From positions 33,733,001 through 33,797,000 of the forward strand of contig OY987265.1 in NCBI GenBank assembly GCA_963920665.1: 64,000 nucleotides of DNA. Direction: 5' to 3'. Below, one piece after another: positions 39,401 through 51,647 of this stretch (positions are counted from its first letter, which is position 1; each line of letters starts with the position of its first letter). The position numbers were made by a program, and so were the translations under genes. The notes below the pieces were generated by a model, which worked only from the letters and a program-made list of their open reading frames with translations, searched no databases and was not told the origin of the DNA. The DNA comes from Straminergon stramineum (taxonomy: Eukaryota > Streptophyta > Bryopsida > Hypnales > Calliergonaceae).

Positions 39401-40157
39401 CAAGATTTAAGGAGGAGAAATCAGTTGCTGCACGAAATGGTCACATTGTTAGTCAGATCTAGTGTCTTCGAGATTTTGATAGAGAGAGTACGTAGGTGGT
39501 TGCTGAGGTGTCTTGGTTTTCGCTATCATAGGCAACGAAGATGTCGAATGTGGAAGGGACCTGAGTTATATCCGTGGTCATTTGGAAACTTTGAACCACG
39601 GTGTTGGATTCATGTCTGGAATAACACGCGCATTTGATTTCAAGGTGTCAGGTTCTTTGTTTTACGTCTGAAACCGTTCGAATCGCTGGAATTAGAATGC
39701 AGTTTCTGGAACGGACGCGATGGAACAGTTTCATCCGCCTGGCATAGGTCTCATTCAAGCACTCACCAAGTCAGCACATGACTATTTATTCCTAACGATT
39801 TTCTTGCATGTTTTTGTTTCGGGGTGACCAGAGGAGCGCACTTACTTCCGTCAAAGAAATGGTAGTATTAAGGTTTTTCTTCCTTCAAGCCTTTTCTCTT
39901 TAAGATTAGCTGTAGGTCGTATTCACAGCCTTTGCGGTCACCGCTCACGTTGTAAATGTTACTGGAGCTGACTCAGATCAAGGCTGCTTTAGTGTCCTTT
40001 TCTTGGGATACGACAATGGGAGGTGCCACATTCATACTAATGTTGCTGATTTTTCTGGTTGTCCTCTCCCGTCTGAGTTTCTTTTCTGCTCCTCTCAGCC
40101 CATTCGCCAACAGAACTCCAGCAATCTCTCAGCGAAAGGCTGGCTGCGACTATGGCC
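36439..40157. other. Region between CLU and the gap; gene-like but unrecognised
   Basis: About 36439-36730 is the CLU 3' untranslated region. A CHORD-domain fragment lies at 36986-37570 (-), with possible upstream exons at 37776-38175. From about 38400 to 40157 the plus strand has gene-like composition and short plausible coding stretches: an Ala/Asp/Gly-rich frame at 38428-38646, VALWPYGSIDRRYPYFVTRR-like coding near 39111-39172 and VTGADSDQGCFSVLFLGY-like coding near 39955-40010. Stops and frame changes interrupt these, and I can name no family. They may be exons of an unknown gene or decaying pseudogenes. Confidence 0.4.
36986..37570 (-). pseudogene. CHORD zinc-binding domain gene fragment
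   Basis: An open frame of 194 codons whose last third contains CKNVGCGKKFTEDQNHSNAC followed by HYHRGP. This is the first half of a CHORD domain (C-x3-GC-x3-F-x4-N-x4-C-x-YH), the zinc-binding module of RAR1 and CHORDC1, which act with HSP90/SGT1. The second half, normally FH...W.CC, is absent from this frame; an RCC triplet occurs in another frame about 15 codons on, suggesting a frameshift or decay. Near the N-terminus CPRCKQGFCATH looks like another metal-binding knuckle. A splice acceptor-like sequence (TTCCAG) just before the first Met suggests an internal exon; frames at 37776-38012 and 37981-38175 on the same strand could be upstream exons. Only one CHORD is seen, so it is not plainly RAR1. 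It converges with CLU. Confidence 0.5.
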
Positions 40158-40357
40158 NNNNNNNNNNNNNNNNNNNNNNNNNNNNNNNNNNNNNNNNNNN
40201 NNNNNNNNNNNNNNNNNNNNNNNNNNNNNNNNNNNNNNNNNNNNNNNNNNNNNNNNNNNNNNNNNNNNNNNNNNNNNNNNNNNNNNNNNNNNNNNNNNNN
40301 NNNNNNNNNNNNNNNNNNNNNNNNNNNNNNNNNNNNNNNNNNNNNNNNNNNNNNNNN
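40158..40357. other. 200-N assembly gap
   Basis: Exactly 200 N, the usual placeholder for a gap of unknown size. The inverted CLU copy starts at the first base after it, so the true centre of the palindrome, and the last codons of the second CLU copy, are not represented. Open frames running through the gap are meaningless. Confidence 0.99.
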
Positions 40358-43300
40358 AATCAGGAGTCCCGGCCGCGCCCGGCACAGGCCCGTTACTCAC
40401 AGCGGAAACGGGAACGGGTCGGGCCGCCGCGGAGGCGGTCGCGGAAGGCTTCCTCTCTGCTCTCTGACCAGCTTTGTTCGTCCCTCTTGGAGTACTGGAA
40501 CTCGGACTACTACTAGCAACAGGGGCTTTACCGGCCACACCACTGTTGATAAGGCTCAGCAAGTCCCCGAGAGGGGGGATGCTCTGGTTCGGAGCTGCGG
40601 CTTGGGGACGCACATTCAGACCCCGCGCAGCAGCCTTCTTCCTCACTTCGTTGGCAGCACGGGCAGCCCGTTCATCAGGGACGCCTCTGGCCCTCGACTG
40701 GGTTTCGGCGGACCTGCCTATGGGTCCACGATTCACACTACTGCTCGCTGCCGCTTGCTGGAATGCTTGCACCAAGTCGGGCCTTGCCTGCCACATTCCG
40801 AACATTGACACAACTCAACAGCTACTCCACAATTACCCTACCACCAGCAATATGCCGATAAGAAGGACCATTCGAACTGGGAAGACTGACAAAAAAAGCC
40901 ACACACAAAGATATTCGCAGATCAAGCACCTTCAAAGCGTCCGCGGCGGCCTTCTGTGCGGCAGCAGCACTAACAGCCTGCTGCTGCCCCTTCTGCTTCT
41001 GAGCGTGTGCCTGCAAAACGAAGGAAAGAAGCACATCAAATGAGTCTCAGATTAATCAAGACTCAAATAGTTCTCTCCTGTCACCTCAAGAACACAACCA
41101 GGGGACAAAAACTATCCCGTAAATGTAATCGAAATATTCTTTCAATGCGTCAATCTTCAACAATGCTGACAAGAAGCCAGACCAACTTTCGAGGACCACC
41201 TATGACCAATACAGGAAATAAGTCAAGGCCGTCATGCCGGCCAGAGAAGTATAAAACTACCTGAATGTCACGAATCTGGAATGTCTTGATCCAATTGGCA
41301 GAATCTTTCGTTCTCGAATCTTCCTCTCCGAGTTGCTTCAATAATATACTGTACGTGCTCCGCTCATGCTGAAACACAATCAAATGGTACAGTCACTAAG
41401 TCAAAAAACTCAGGAGGAGGGTGCATACAGTAATTCAACCCAACTGCACATGAGAGTAGCAGAAACGGAGAAACCAGTTCACCAGCATGACCAAATTGCG
41501 AACGTATTCGTAAATACAGTCCGCTGCTTCGGATCGTCAACTACTACTCAAACATCTCCACCACCACGATCCCCGTCCATGATTGTCCAGGACACTCACC
41601 TGTAAAGACAGCTTATACGCTCCCATGCAGTTGAAGGCAATGGCCAAAGCATGGTAGCAAACCGCAGTTTGGATGTGCTCCTGACCGAGAAGCCGTTCGT
41701 TTCTTTTAAGAGCTTCTTGCAAGTAGCGAAGAGCAACATTCATTTTGCCAATGTCCTGGTACATCATCGCGATGTTGATGAACGTCGCTGCTACGTCGGG
41801 GTGGTCCGAACCGCAAGATACATTCAAAAGCACCAACGTGCGGGCCATGTGACGGAGCGCAAGCTCTGTCTGATTCAATCCATGATAAAACAAGGCCATG
41901 TTCCCGTAACTGGTTCACAATGCAATGCAATACATAATCAACGGAATCAGTAACTTCTCCCGTCACATTCAAAGAAACTAAAACACCCGTGCAACTCTCA
42001 GTACTTGCACAGCCGTCATCACAAAAGAGTCATAAACAAGAATCTCCATGCCCATACCGAACAAAAAGACCTTGCAATAGGTCCATAATTTAGAACGAGA
42101 GATCGAATAAACGTGAAAATGTAATAGAAAGCGTTAAAAGAGACCAGTAAAAAATAACAAAACAAACATTCCATAAATCTCCGTGCATCAGCTACAGCAA
42201 AGTCAACCATAGGACCAACTCGTAAGAAGACGTCCTGAAAAACTGCATCCATGAAACCATCGGAGGAGTACCTGTGCGCAGTGTCTGGGTGATCACTTCC
42301 CAGACAGCGCTCATTAATGATCAGCTCCTTGTGCTGTTGCATTATTGCGCCTGCCATGTCCCCGGCATGATAGAGAACCATTGCTAGATATCTGCAACAA
42401 AAAATATTCGATTATTTAAAGAAAGAGGTAATGTGCGAAATTTACGAAATGGCCACAAAAAGACTTCACAGAGAGTGCAACAGATACTTTGCAAAACGAT
42501 GCAAATCAGCACAAAACTAAGGAAGACGCCAACAGTGAACTCATCAACACAGTGCACAGGTACATACCGGCAGCAATTCGCAACTTCTCGATGCATAGGT
42601 CCACAAACCTGTTCACACACATTCATAAGGTTAGCGACATAAAATCACACATCTTCCAAATACTGCACGTCTGTCACTATGTGCAAAAGCAAAAATCGAT
42701 ATCCAGGATGTCCGATGTTACATTCACACCCAAAACCCACACCCAATCCAAATCAGAACCAACATCTGCTCAATCGAACGCCCAGAACACAACCTGTTGT
42801 AAGATTGTGAACGCTTCCGAAAATGCCTCATAAGCTTCATTCAGCTTCCCCTGAACAACAAGATCGATGAAACTCGGATAAGTAAAACAAAAACTGTCCT
42901 GCGTCTTCTGCTAGGATGCGCCACCCTGTCCAAGGGACCTCTTCTGATCCCATTGCTAGAAACCCAGAAAGTCGTCCTCCAACTTTCCGGACACGCCCAA
43001 CAAAACTAGACTTGCGGTTCATTAGCACAAACACATAACGACGAGAGTATGAGTCAAAGAAAAGACGGAAAATGGATCCGAGGGTTTTTAAAACGCACTT
43101 GAGCCAATCGCAGCTTCCCGCTTTCCAAAAGGTCACGGGCGTCCACACAGACAGGGGATAAGTGCTTGACCACGGACTGCAGATCCAGAATATCGCAAAG
43201 CTGGAACGGGGCGTCGGCTTCGAAGTCATACTTCCTGGCTGCCAGCATAACGCCCATCTGATGGCACGCACGGATCACAATCAACATTTCACAGCAGATC

Positions 43301-46300
43301 GGAGATAGGAGTTCAATAAACTCGAAAACCTGCACCACAATTGAAAAAGAAAAAACCTTACCTTCTGACTCAGGTTTCGGAAAGTGGATATCTTTCGTAT
43401 TCTGGATCGCACGCCAGTCGGCAAGTCAACCTGCAGGACGCATGTCAATTACAGAAGGTATTTACAATGCCGCTGACGTCAAATTTAACACGGAAACACG
43501 GAAAGACCATGCCTTCTGCAAACTACTCGACGATTCGATTTCGAGACTATGATATGAAATTTTTTAACGACATCTCTTCCAAAACGTCATTCAAGTAAGA
43601 ACCGAAATAGGCTAAAAAAACAGTCGCGGGATCCGTGAACTCGAAAGGGATTAAAGCCATCCACCCAGTGTAAAGCTTTAACCGATTCGGTGCGAACAAG
43701 ACGTGTGCTACGACAAAAGTAACACAGAAAACAAGCCGGGCTTAAGAATTCACCAGCTGATAACAACGACATTGTAGCACGCATACAACAAGTCCATGAG
43801 CTTATCAGCTCTTGTACAACTTGTGACGCCGTTCATATGGACAGTATGCAAGACTTAGATTGGAAAAAAGATAAATACCCGGTACTTGAACTTCACACTC
43901 TCCTCGATATCAGACCACACAAGAGCAGGGGTTATGCACAAGTACGACGGTTTCTTTTCCGATATCCCTGAGTCTGTCGACGAGGAATTCTCCTGCGGTC
44001 GGCATCACAACGTCCCACATATCAGATTTCTTAATCTTCAGACCGACTACCAACTCCAAATTCTAGACACGCTCCATCTTAGATATGGATGCGTACAAAT
44101 ACTCTTGGCGATGGTAATCTTCATGAAATTCAACAGCAAAGAACTGGTATCGCCGCTTACAGAAGGAGCCTTTTCTTCAGACTTCTCGCTTGAACCACTG
44201 CTACCTTCAACGCTTGCTTTCAATGACTCCGACCCACCTAGACAGTTGAAAAAGTGGGCAATAGCTCCACCAACATCCTGATCAAGCGTCTCTCGTAACA
44301 CACCCTGCAAAAGATGAAATTCCAGCAGTTAAGGTGCAAGTGTTGAAAGACAAAAAACAAACTAACCTCTCTCACCCTACCAAATCCATACCAAAAGTGA
44401 CAGAACTCATCAAACAGGAAGTCTCTTCGTACATTGTCTAACTGAATGTAAAATACGCGCATTAAACACAAACCTTGAGAACGTGTTTGGCAGCCCGGAC
44501 AACCATCTCCACAACAGTTAGATCCCAAACATGGGGCAAGTGCTCCGCCTTCTTCGCCACCTGAAAATCACCCACAATCACAATCAATGAACGAAAAAAA
44601 AATAAAGAAAACACGCGCAGACAAGTGGCACCTTCAAATCCACCAGATCACTGTCACTTCTGACAACCACTTCAACACTGCATGTGTCCACCCTAAACGG
44701 TAATCTAAATCTACATCGGACGCAACAAAAATCAATCACGGAGAGGAGCTCTCGCCCGTCTATCAAATAATTTCTCAGACCCCGTTTCATGCAAAATACG
44801 GATGTTCTTACTTCGCCAAGATAACGGATGTTGATGCCGTGGGCATGGAGGGCATCGGTTAAAGTAGGACCATCCATGGGAGACACCTCCAAGCTACTCA
44901 AGTCAGAAATCAACCTTGGTAACACGGTCTCTTTGAGATAAGTGCCTGCCTTTCGTACGAGCTCTTCATCGGCCTCAATGTCCTATCATACATAAACAAG
45001 AAAAAAAAAAAAAACGTCAGCTAAAAATGACGCTAGGGCCTGGAACCTACACAACTCAGCCTCAGGAACTGCACGCATGTAGATCCGAATCATATAGAAA
45101 AGCAAAGAAAGACGGAAAGGCGTCGGTTTGGCCCCAACCTCTGGACTACCAGCTACTTTGAAATCCGTGAAGACATTGGGGTTCAGCATGATCTTCGAAA
45201 GCTCTTCTTGCACCAAAGATTTTTCGCCGCTCGGATCCTCATCAGTTTTGCTGATCTTTACTCTTTCTAAAGCCTCAACCTGCAAGAGTGAGATACAAGG
45301 CGTCACGAAGACATCGGTCGAAAGTTCCATAAAGACACAAAAGTAGGAACGGCAAATAATGCAGCCAGGAATACTTTCAAACGCTGTTTTGTATCGCAAA
45401 TACCAAGGACAATCTGACCTGCAAAGCTCACTTACTTGGCAAAACGCCGCCACGAGCTCGGGTCGGAGAACACACAGTCGAGATCCAGGGCCCGTATAAT
45501 TAATGTCTCTCGGAGTTGTCCTCATTAGATCCAGAAGGTAGTGCCTGTAACATCCATTCTTCAGTGACTAAGAATAACTGCAAGCCCCTACCTCGAGCAT
45601 GGCAGAGTGAGATGAAAGAACATCCATGACCTTTAGCTTCCGCTCAGTCATGAAGTGAAGAGGGTTCAAGCAGCACATACCTGTCATCACTACCAACAAT
45701 ACCCTTGCATTCCACTGGAGCACATATAGTCACGGACTTTCCAGCTCCATCCAGTACTTCATGCTCCTTGATATGCAGCAGCTTTCCTGCTTCCAGGGCC
45801 TGAAAAAAAGAAATACATCACTTACTGTTCAAATGGATCTCAGTACGAAACACAAGAACGAAAGCGTCTATACGAGCGAGCGTTCTATGTATTCCACACG
45901 ACGCTAACCTTAGCATGGAACTTCTCGTTCCAGGCGATCTTCTTGCCGTTGTCCACGGACCCGTATAGCAAAGAATCTGTCTTGTCACCTTGCAGGATGC
46001 CAGGAATGATGCTCTGCATCCCCAAAACATAACACTCTCAAAACACAGGTGGAGTAACATTCACTATCCGCACTTCTTCGGTGTCAACAAAGATATCGAG
46101 GAAGAAAACATTCAAGATTCACAGGTTCATCCAAAAGTACAGCGCCGCTGAATGCCCACCTGCGCAACCACTCTATGACCTCTGTAGTCAATGATGGCCA
46201 TGGCAAGGGTATAAAGCCCAGACACATCCACGTTGTTGTAAGCTTTGGTTCCCTTCAGATCGTTGTTGGCAGAAGCATACGTAGCTTGCTCACTTTCAAC

Positions 46301-49300
46301 AACCGCAGCAGCGGCACTAGCATCTGCATTCAAAGATACATCGCCCTCGCTCTTCTCAACAGGGTCTGCTTCAACATCTCCATTCGAGGTCGTCAGTTTC
46401 GCGACCCCGCTCTCACCTGTCGGAAGATTCTGATCCCTCATTTGCTGCATCAGAGAAAAGTCTCCATCCACAGCAAAGCTGAAAAAGATGTTGTTGTGCA
46501 CATACCTGCAAACACATGAAATTTCTCACACCTTCAATATCGGGCTCAAGTCCCACACGCACTCAATAGCGCGAAAGCCATTCCCATCACTCCAACTCCT
46601 CGCATCCGATATACACTTCGGAATAGAATGTACAACATGAAAAACGAAACGCTCCAAAGCAGGCTTTCATTTACACAGGTCACGAAAGAGCATGCTCTTC
46701 ACGCAAACCGCAATGGACACTCCAGTTTCTGTGAAGAGCAAACATATAAATCCATAGATACAGGAAAATCGAAAAAAAGAATCGGCTGAACAATCGCAGT
46801 TGGGCATACTCACATGTGGAAACGATCCGGGTCTGTGGGATTGATAGGAGGAATGCACCGGTTGATCACAGCTTTAGCTCCCTTAGTTGCAGCTTCCACA
46901 AAGTCACAGTTCACTTTATAAAGAGCCCTGTCCCTCATTATCCTGCGAAAAACACAAGCACCCACCTTCAAGACCTCCACTTCTGCCTTGAGTACCCCTC
47001 AACAATGAGCACCAAAACCGTAACATATGCTTATTAGATGCTGGAACTTGGAAACTGAAACACCGCATGTGCAGAATGAAGCAACAGAAAAGGCATTCCA
47101 CAGCAGGGCATCAACAGATAAAGACGGACTCAAGCGGACTTCTCGAAAATTAGACACCCACCTGTCTTGCAAGTTCTCTCGAGAAAACTCCCTGCAAGAC
47201 TGAAGCTCTTCATTCCAGTCCCTCTGCATGCCCACCACCTCAGTGCCATATGGCACCATCAACGCGTCCTCTGCCCGTGCAATATCTCTCTTGTGCGCTG
47301 CACTCTCTCATGTTAACGTAACCAAATCAGCATCATCCTAGAGCCCACGACACACACGAAAAGACAAGACGCGACACATTCGGAAGCGCTTCAAAGGGAC
47401 ACGGAGGCCATACAACCCTCAAGAAGTAAGGAGTGAAACTCATAATCAACCCACAACACAGTATTTCCACTCCTGGAAAGATACAGGAGTAACAACGTTT
47501 TCATGAGGTTACAACGAAGCGCAACTAGAGCAGAAAAATAAACCTCCGGTTCTAAAACCGAACCACGTTCCACCCGCAGGATGCGGTAATAGAGCAAAAT
47601 CATAGTAGACCACTCACCAGGTGTAGGATGGGGGCCAAGCCAAGCATTAGGGGGTAAAAGCACGGGAACATTCTCAAACGGATGGCCAGCTGACTTCTTG
47701 TCCAATATCTCGGCGAATCCTGGAAATCAACACTCAGTCAGAAAACTTTCTGATGGCAGTTACACTCGTATAATAACCGCGGACATGGCCTCCTTCAAGC
47801 AAACTCTCAACCATTTTCTTAAAACATTTCCTCAATGCCGATTAAATCACCGCGCTATCGAAAATCGAGCTCGGTCGACGAACTTGGCTTCTCGTATGGG
47901 GATTCCAGTTCTAAGCTCAAAAGTGGACAAAACATTAACTAGACATGTCCCAAAACAGTTTTGGGACGGAGAATCAAATCATCGTGAAAGATGGATAACA
48001 AAAGCACTTGGTTTTTACCTGAAGTAAACGTCTTGCTTAGCAGACGCAGCAGACCAACAAGCGTCGTGGATTCGACAGATGGAGTCGCGGGTTCCGCTTT
48101 CAGAATGTCTCCCTTACTACAGTTAACATAAAATCCACGGGAATGCGCGGTGACGCAAAAGCTTTGGCCTTCGGCTGTTACCACATCCAGGTATATAAGG
48201 TCGCCAAGCAGTCTGGACGCAAAAAAATACAAAAACGTTCGATGAGAAACACTCCCGAAGTAGACGGAAAAATTCCCAAAAATACACGCTCGTTAACATC
48301 ACTTCAAGTTCAGCGTGCAGCCGGAAGTGCTCCATTACTTATGATGACAACTACCTTCGGTATCCTGGGACGGGATTGAAGGAAGAAAAAGCGATGGTCT
48401 CCACACAAGCCTTCTCTTGCGATTCAGGAACATTAATAAGCGAACCCAATTGACCACACGAATCCTCCATAAATCCCAGACCCCCTTCCAATTCAGCAAG
48501 CTCCGGCTTCACAGATTCTGTTTCCCATCAAAATGCAACCAACATCAAAATGAAAATTGCAAGAACATCCAAATACAGGCAGACCTCGGGCAACCAAACA
48601 CCAAATTTGATACTTCACGCAACGGAAAAGTTGAAATTGCAAGAAAATTCACAGCAATAAAATAAACATTGCCCGTCTAAGGTCTAGAAGTTGCGTTGAA
48701 AAGTGCATCGCAACAACAGTCGCCGAAAAAGGTCTAAAACACGCGACTTCAAACAGTAATCGAACATTTAAGGAAGAAATTCTCAGCCACTTGAACAAGC
48801 ACCTCGAAGATTAGAATCTTACCCGCCGTTTTGTCCTCCGACGCAGATTTGTCCTTCGACGCAGATTTGTCCCCCGTAGACTTATCTTCGCCTGCGACAC
48901 TCCACACCATCAAACACGACCCAGAATAGAAGACATGCGAAACAAGACAAGAGATAGAAACGCTACAACCTGCTGCACTGGACCGTGAGGCAAAACAAAC
49001 CTGCAGCTCCAGCCTGCTTCGCTTCGTACTCCATAGCAAGCGCAGTTGAGAGGGAAGAATGAATGCTAGCTGTGGAGATTAAATCTCTCGTTCGCCGAAC
49101 GTGAGATCGTACCATTCGGTCATCGTACAATGCTGTCACACACACATAAAAAAATCAAGACGTCAAATCTTGGAGTTGCAGAATCACCACCATTACAGAA
49201 TTGACTCGGCTGTGAAGTGATTGAACGAAGTCATGTCCTAAAGGAACTGCCTTGAAAAATTGGATACGCAATCGCGCTCTTCACTCTTACTACTCAAAAA

Positions 49301-50586
49301 AAAAAAAAAAAAAAGTCCCATAAAGTGGACGCAGAAGAAGTACCGTTAATCATCTCCAGCGAACAGCCTCCACCGCTGATATCAGCAACTTCACCAATTT
49401 CAAGGTACTCCGCCAGGTGATAGCGAACACCGTCAGCAGAATTTAAGATGAGGTCGTAACATGTATAGAAGCAGGTCTCAGGTGCGTCCAGAAGGAACTG
49501 CCGCAAATCCATAACAGAGTCGCCTGGGTTGACCTGACACATAACTCCCACGTAAGACAACACTTTACCAAGAAACAAATTTTTCTCAGGGTACAATATT
49601 TTCTCAAAGCTCATCATCAACACCCAGCCGCACCCGATCTGTTTCCGCAAGAAACAGATTCCCCCTCAGCCTACAAACTCATCACAGCGGGAACATTTCA
49701 GGAAAGTTTCGCATCGATACCTGCAATTCAAGCTGCTCCCCACTGGGTCCCTTCACGGTAATCGGATACAGCAACAGCTCCGCTGAAAAACATAGCAAAC
49801 AACTTCTCAAAATGACTGCTTAAACATGTCGCAATTTAAACACACACACACACACCAGCTCAGAGTCATACACGCAAAAAGGATACAATACTTGGGAATC
49901 CATGCAACCACCTTGTGATTCACACCAATTTCTGAACTTGCGAGCCTAAATTCTTCTCCAATTAATACGTGCGTAAAATTGAACAATCGGAGTGGCAGCT
50001 TCGCAACAAAATAATTTCTCTAAGCATGCGGGCGGCAAGCCAGGCTTCCTACGTGTGCATTACTATGAGTGTCGATAATCGGATAAATGAGTGCAGCTGC
50101 ATTCGGATCACCAACATTCAAAGCCGCCGTTAGCGATCGCGACATCTTTCGCCCAGTAATCTTGTTCCAACTCTCCGAGTAATCTAACATTCACAATAGA
50201 AAAGTCAGCAACACCACCGCCTTACCATCTCCATCGGCTTCTCCATCCGCTTCTCCATCACCATTCACATCACGAGTTTCAGCTTCTTCAGATTTCGACT
50301 TGGCATCGTCGGTACCGGCTTCGCTTAGTCCACTTATCTCCGTTTTCTCGGTCAAGGGTGACGCAGTTTCCACCTTAGGTGATTCGGTCAGAGCCTCAGC
50401 TACAGCCTCTTTCGGAGCTTCCACTGCCAATTTGTCCACTGCAGCAGGGACAGCAGGGGCCTTCCTCAAAACCAACTCAGGAAGCCCGGTCGCACTTGTT
50501 AAGGGCTGAACCTCCTTAGAGGCAACGGAACCTGAGTCAGGTTTACCCTTGCCTTTGTTTTTACCTTTCTGGGCTTTACCCGCCAT
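40358..50586 (-). CDS. CLU: CLU/FRIENDLY clustered mitochondria protein, inverted copy, 3' end lost in gap
   Basis: Mirror image of the gene at 26118-36438; every exon and intron is found at 76704 minus the left-hand coordinate, the last partial exon being 40358-40787. The protein is identical to the left copy wherever I compared them. The missing part is the C-terminal about 30 residues (the Ser-rich segment and the lysine-rich end); this is truncation by the assembly gap rather than evidence of a broken gene. Its leader and promoter, beyond 51647, are genuinely different from those of the left copy, so if both genes exist they could be expressed differently while making the same protein. 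Confidence 0.9.
49296..49314 (+). repeat. Homopolymer of 19 A, mirror of 27390-27408
   Basis: Same length as its partner run in the other CLU arm. Confidence 0.95.
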
Positions 50587-51647
50587 TTTCGCAGCCCTGA
50601 AGGACATCACCCACCCTCGTAATGCTTCAGAAAACAGTCATTAGGAACCTACAGAAACTCGGCTGGAGCATCAATCCCCTATACACTCTCCATAGCTCTC
50701 CATACTCAAGTGAGAAACGAAGTAAACTGTTCCTAAACACGTAAAATGTCAGTCTTTCGGAACACGAATTGCAAAGAGATCAAAAGATGGTGTAAATGCG
50801 CCAATCAGAGGCAATGATACCGACTCTTAACTTACATTATTATTATTCTCATTTTTATTCTGAATTGTTTTAATAATCTCTTAAACCCAGCGGGCAAGCG
50901 CTTGAGACTGTGGGAACCCCTCGAGAATCTCTCAAGTCTGTTCAGGGCAAGACTTGTATACAATTTGTCCTGATCACTCTCCCGTTCTGGCATGATTGAT
51001 CAAAAACTATTGTCGGAAATTGTAGAGGTCACCTCCGAACGAACTACCACTATTAGGGCCTACCTTCGATCGGAGGGCAGCGTACCTTTCTTCGTGACTC
51101 CTAATGATGGCTTAAAGGCCAACACAAACACACACGATTAAGCAACATGAGCAGCACGCCAGTCCTCCACCTCCGCGCAACTGCACCAGACGATGTCGTG
51201 GTCTTAGAAGACCCTAAACCCTGCAGACGGAAATACAAAGGGGATTGATTCAGCAATTGTTCCCACCATTCAAACGCATTTGATCACTCCTCACATGGGC
51301 CCTTAATAGTTTAACGACCATGAAGACTCCTATTCAATCAGAGCTGCATATCTAGGGCTTGGCTCCAGGTTCAAAACATTTGGAACCAAACACAGCTTTT
51401 GTGAGTTCGTTGGTTTGGGGAATGCCGCAGTTCATTCTCACAGCAGCGAGGAAGTTCAGAGCTCCAGAAGAAGGGAGGCAGCACAAGCACATTGATTTAT
51501 GCTCGGAAACAATTACACAATTAGCGCTCGGAGTTGGAGACGGGCCACTGGTTCTAGTTGTTTTCTCAGCTACAGCTAGAATTTCCAACCTTGTGATCGA
51601 GGAGTTCAAATTTTTTAACTGAAAAAGTAAAGAAAATTCCAATCATT

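Larger units (their letters stand above)
40358..51647 (-). repeat. Right arm of 11.29-kb inverted repeat containing CLU
   Basis: Inverted counterpart of 25057-36346. It begins at the first base after the gap and ends abruptly at 51647, beyond which only diverged similarity remains. Confidence 0.95.

Noticed and set aside
39956..40811. Long open frames crossing 40158-40357 on both strands
   Set aside because: They run through 200 unknown bases, so the joined proteins are artificial; only the CLU exon part on the minus strand (40358-40787) is real.
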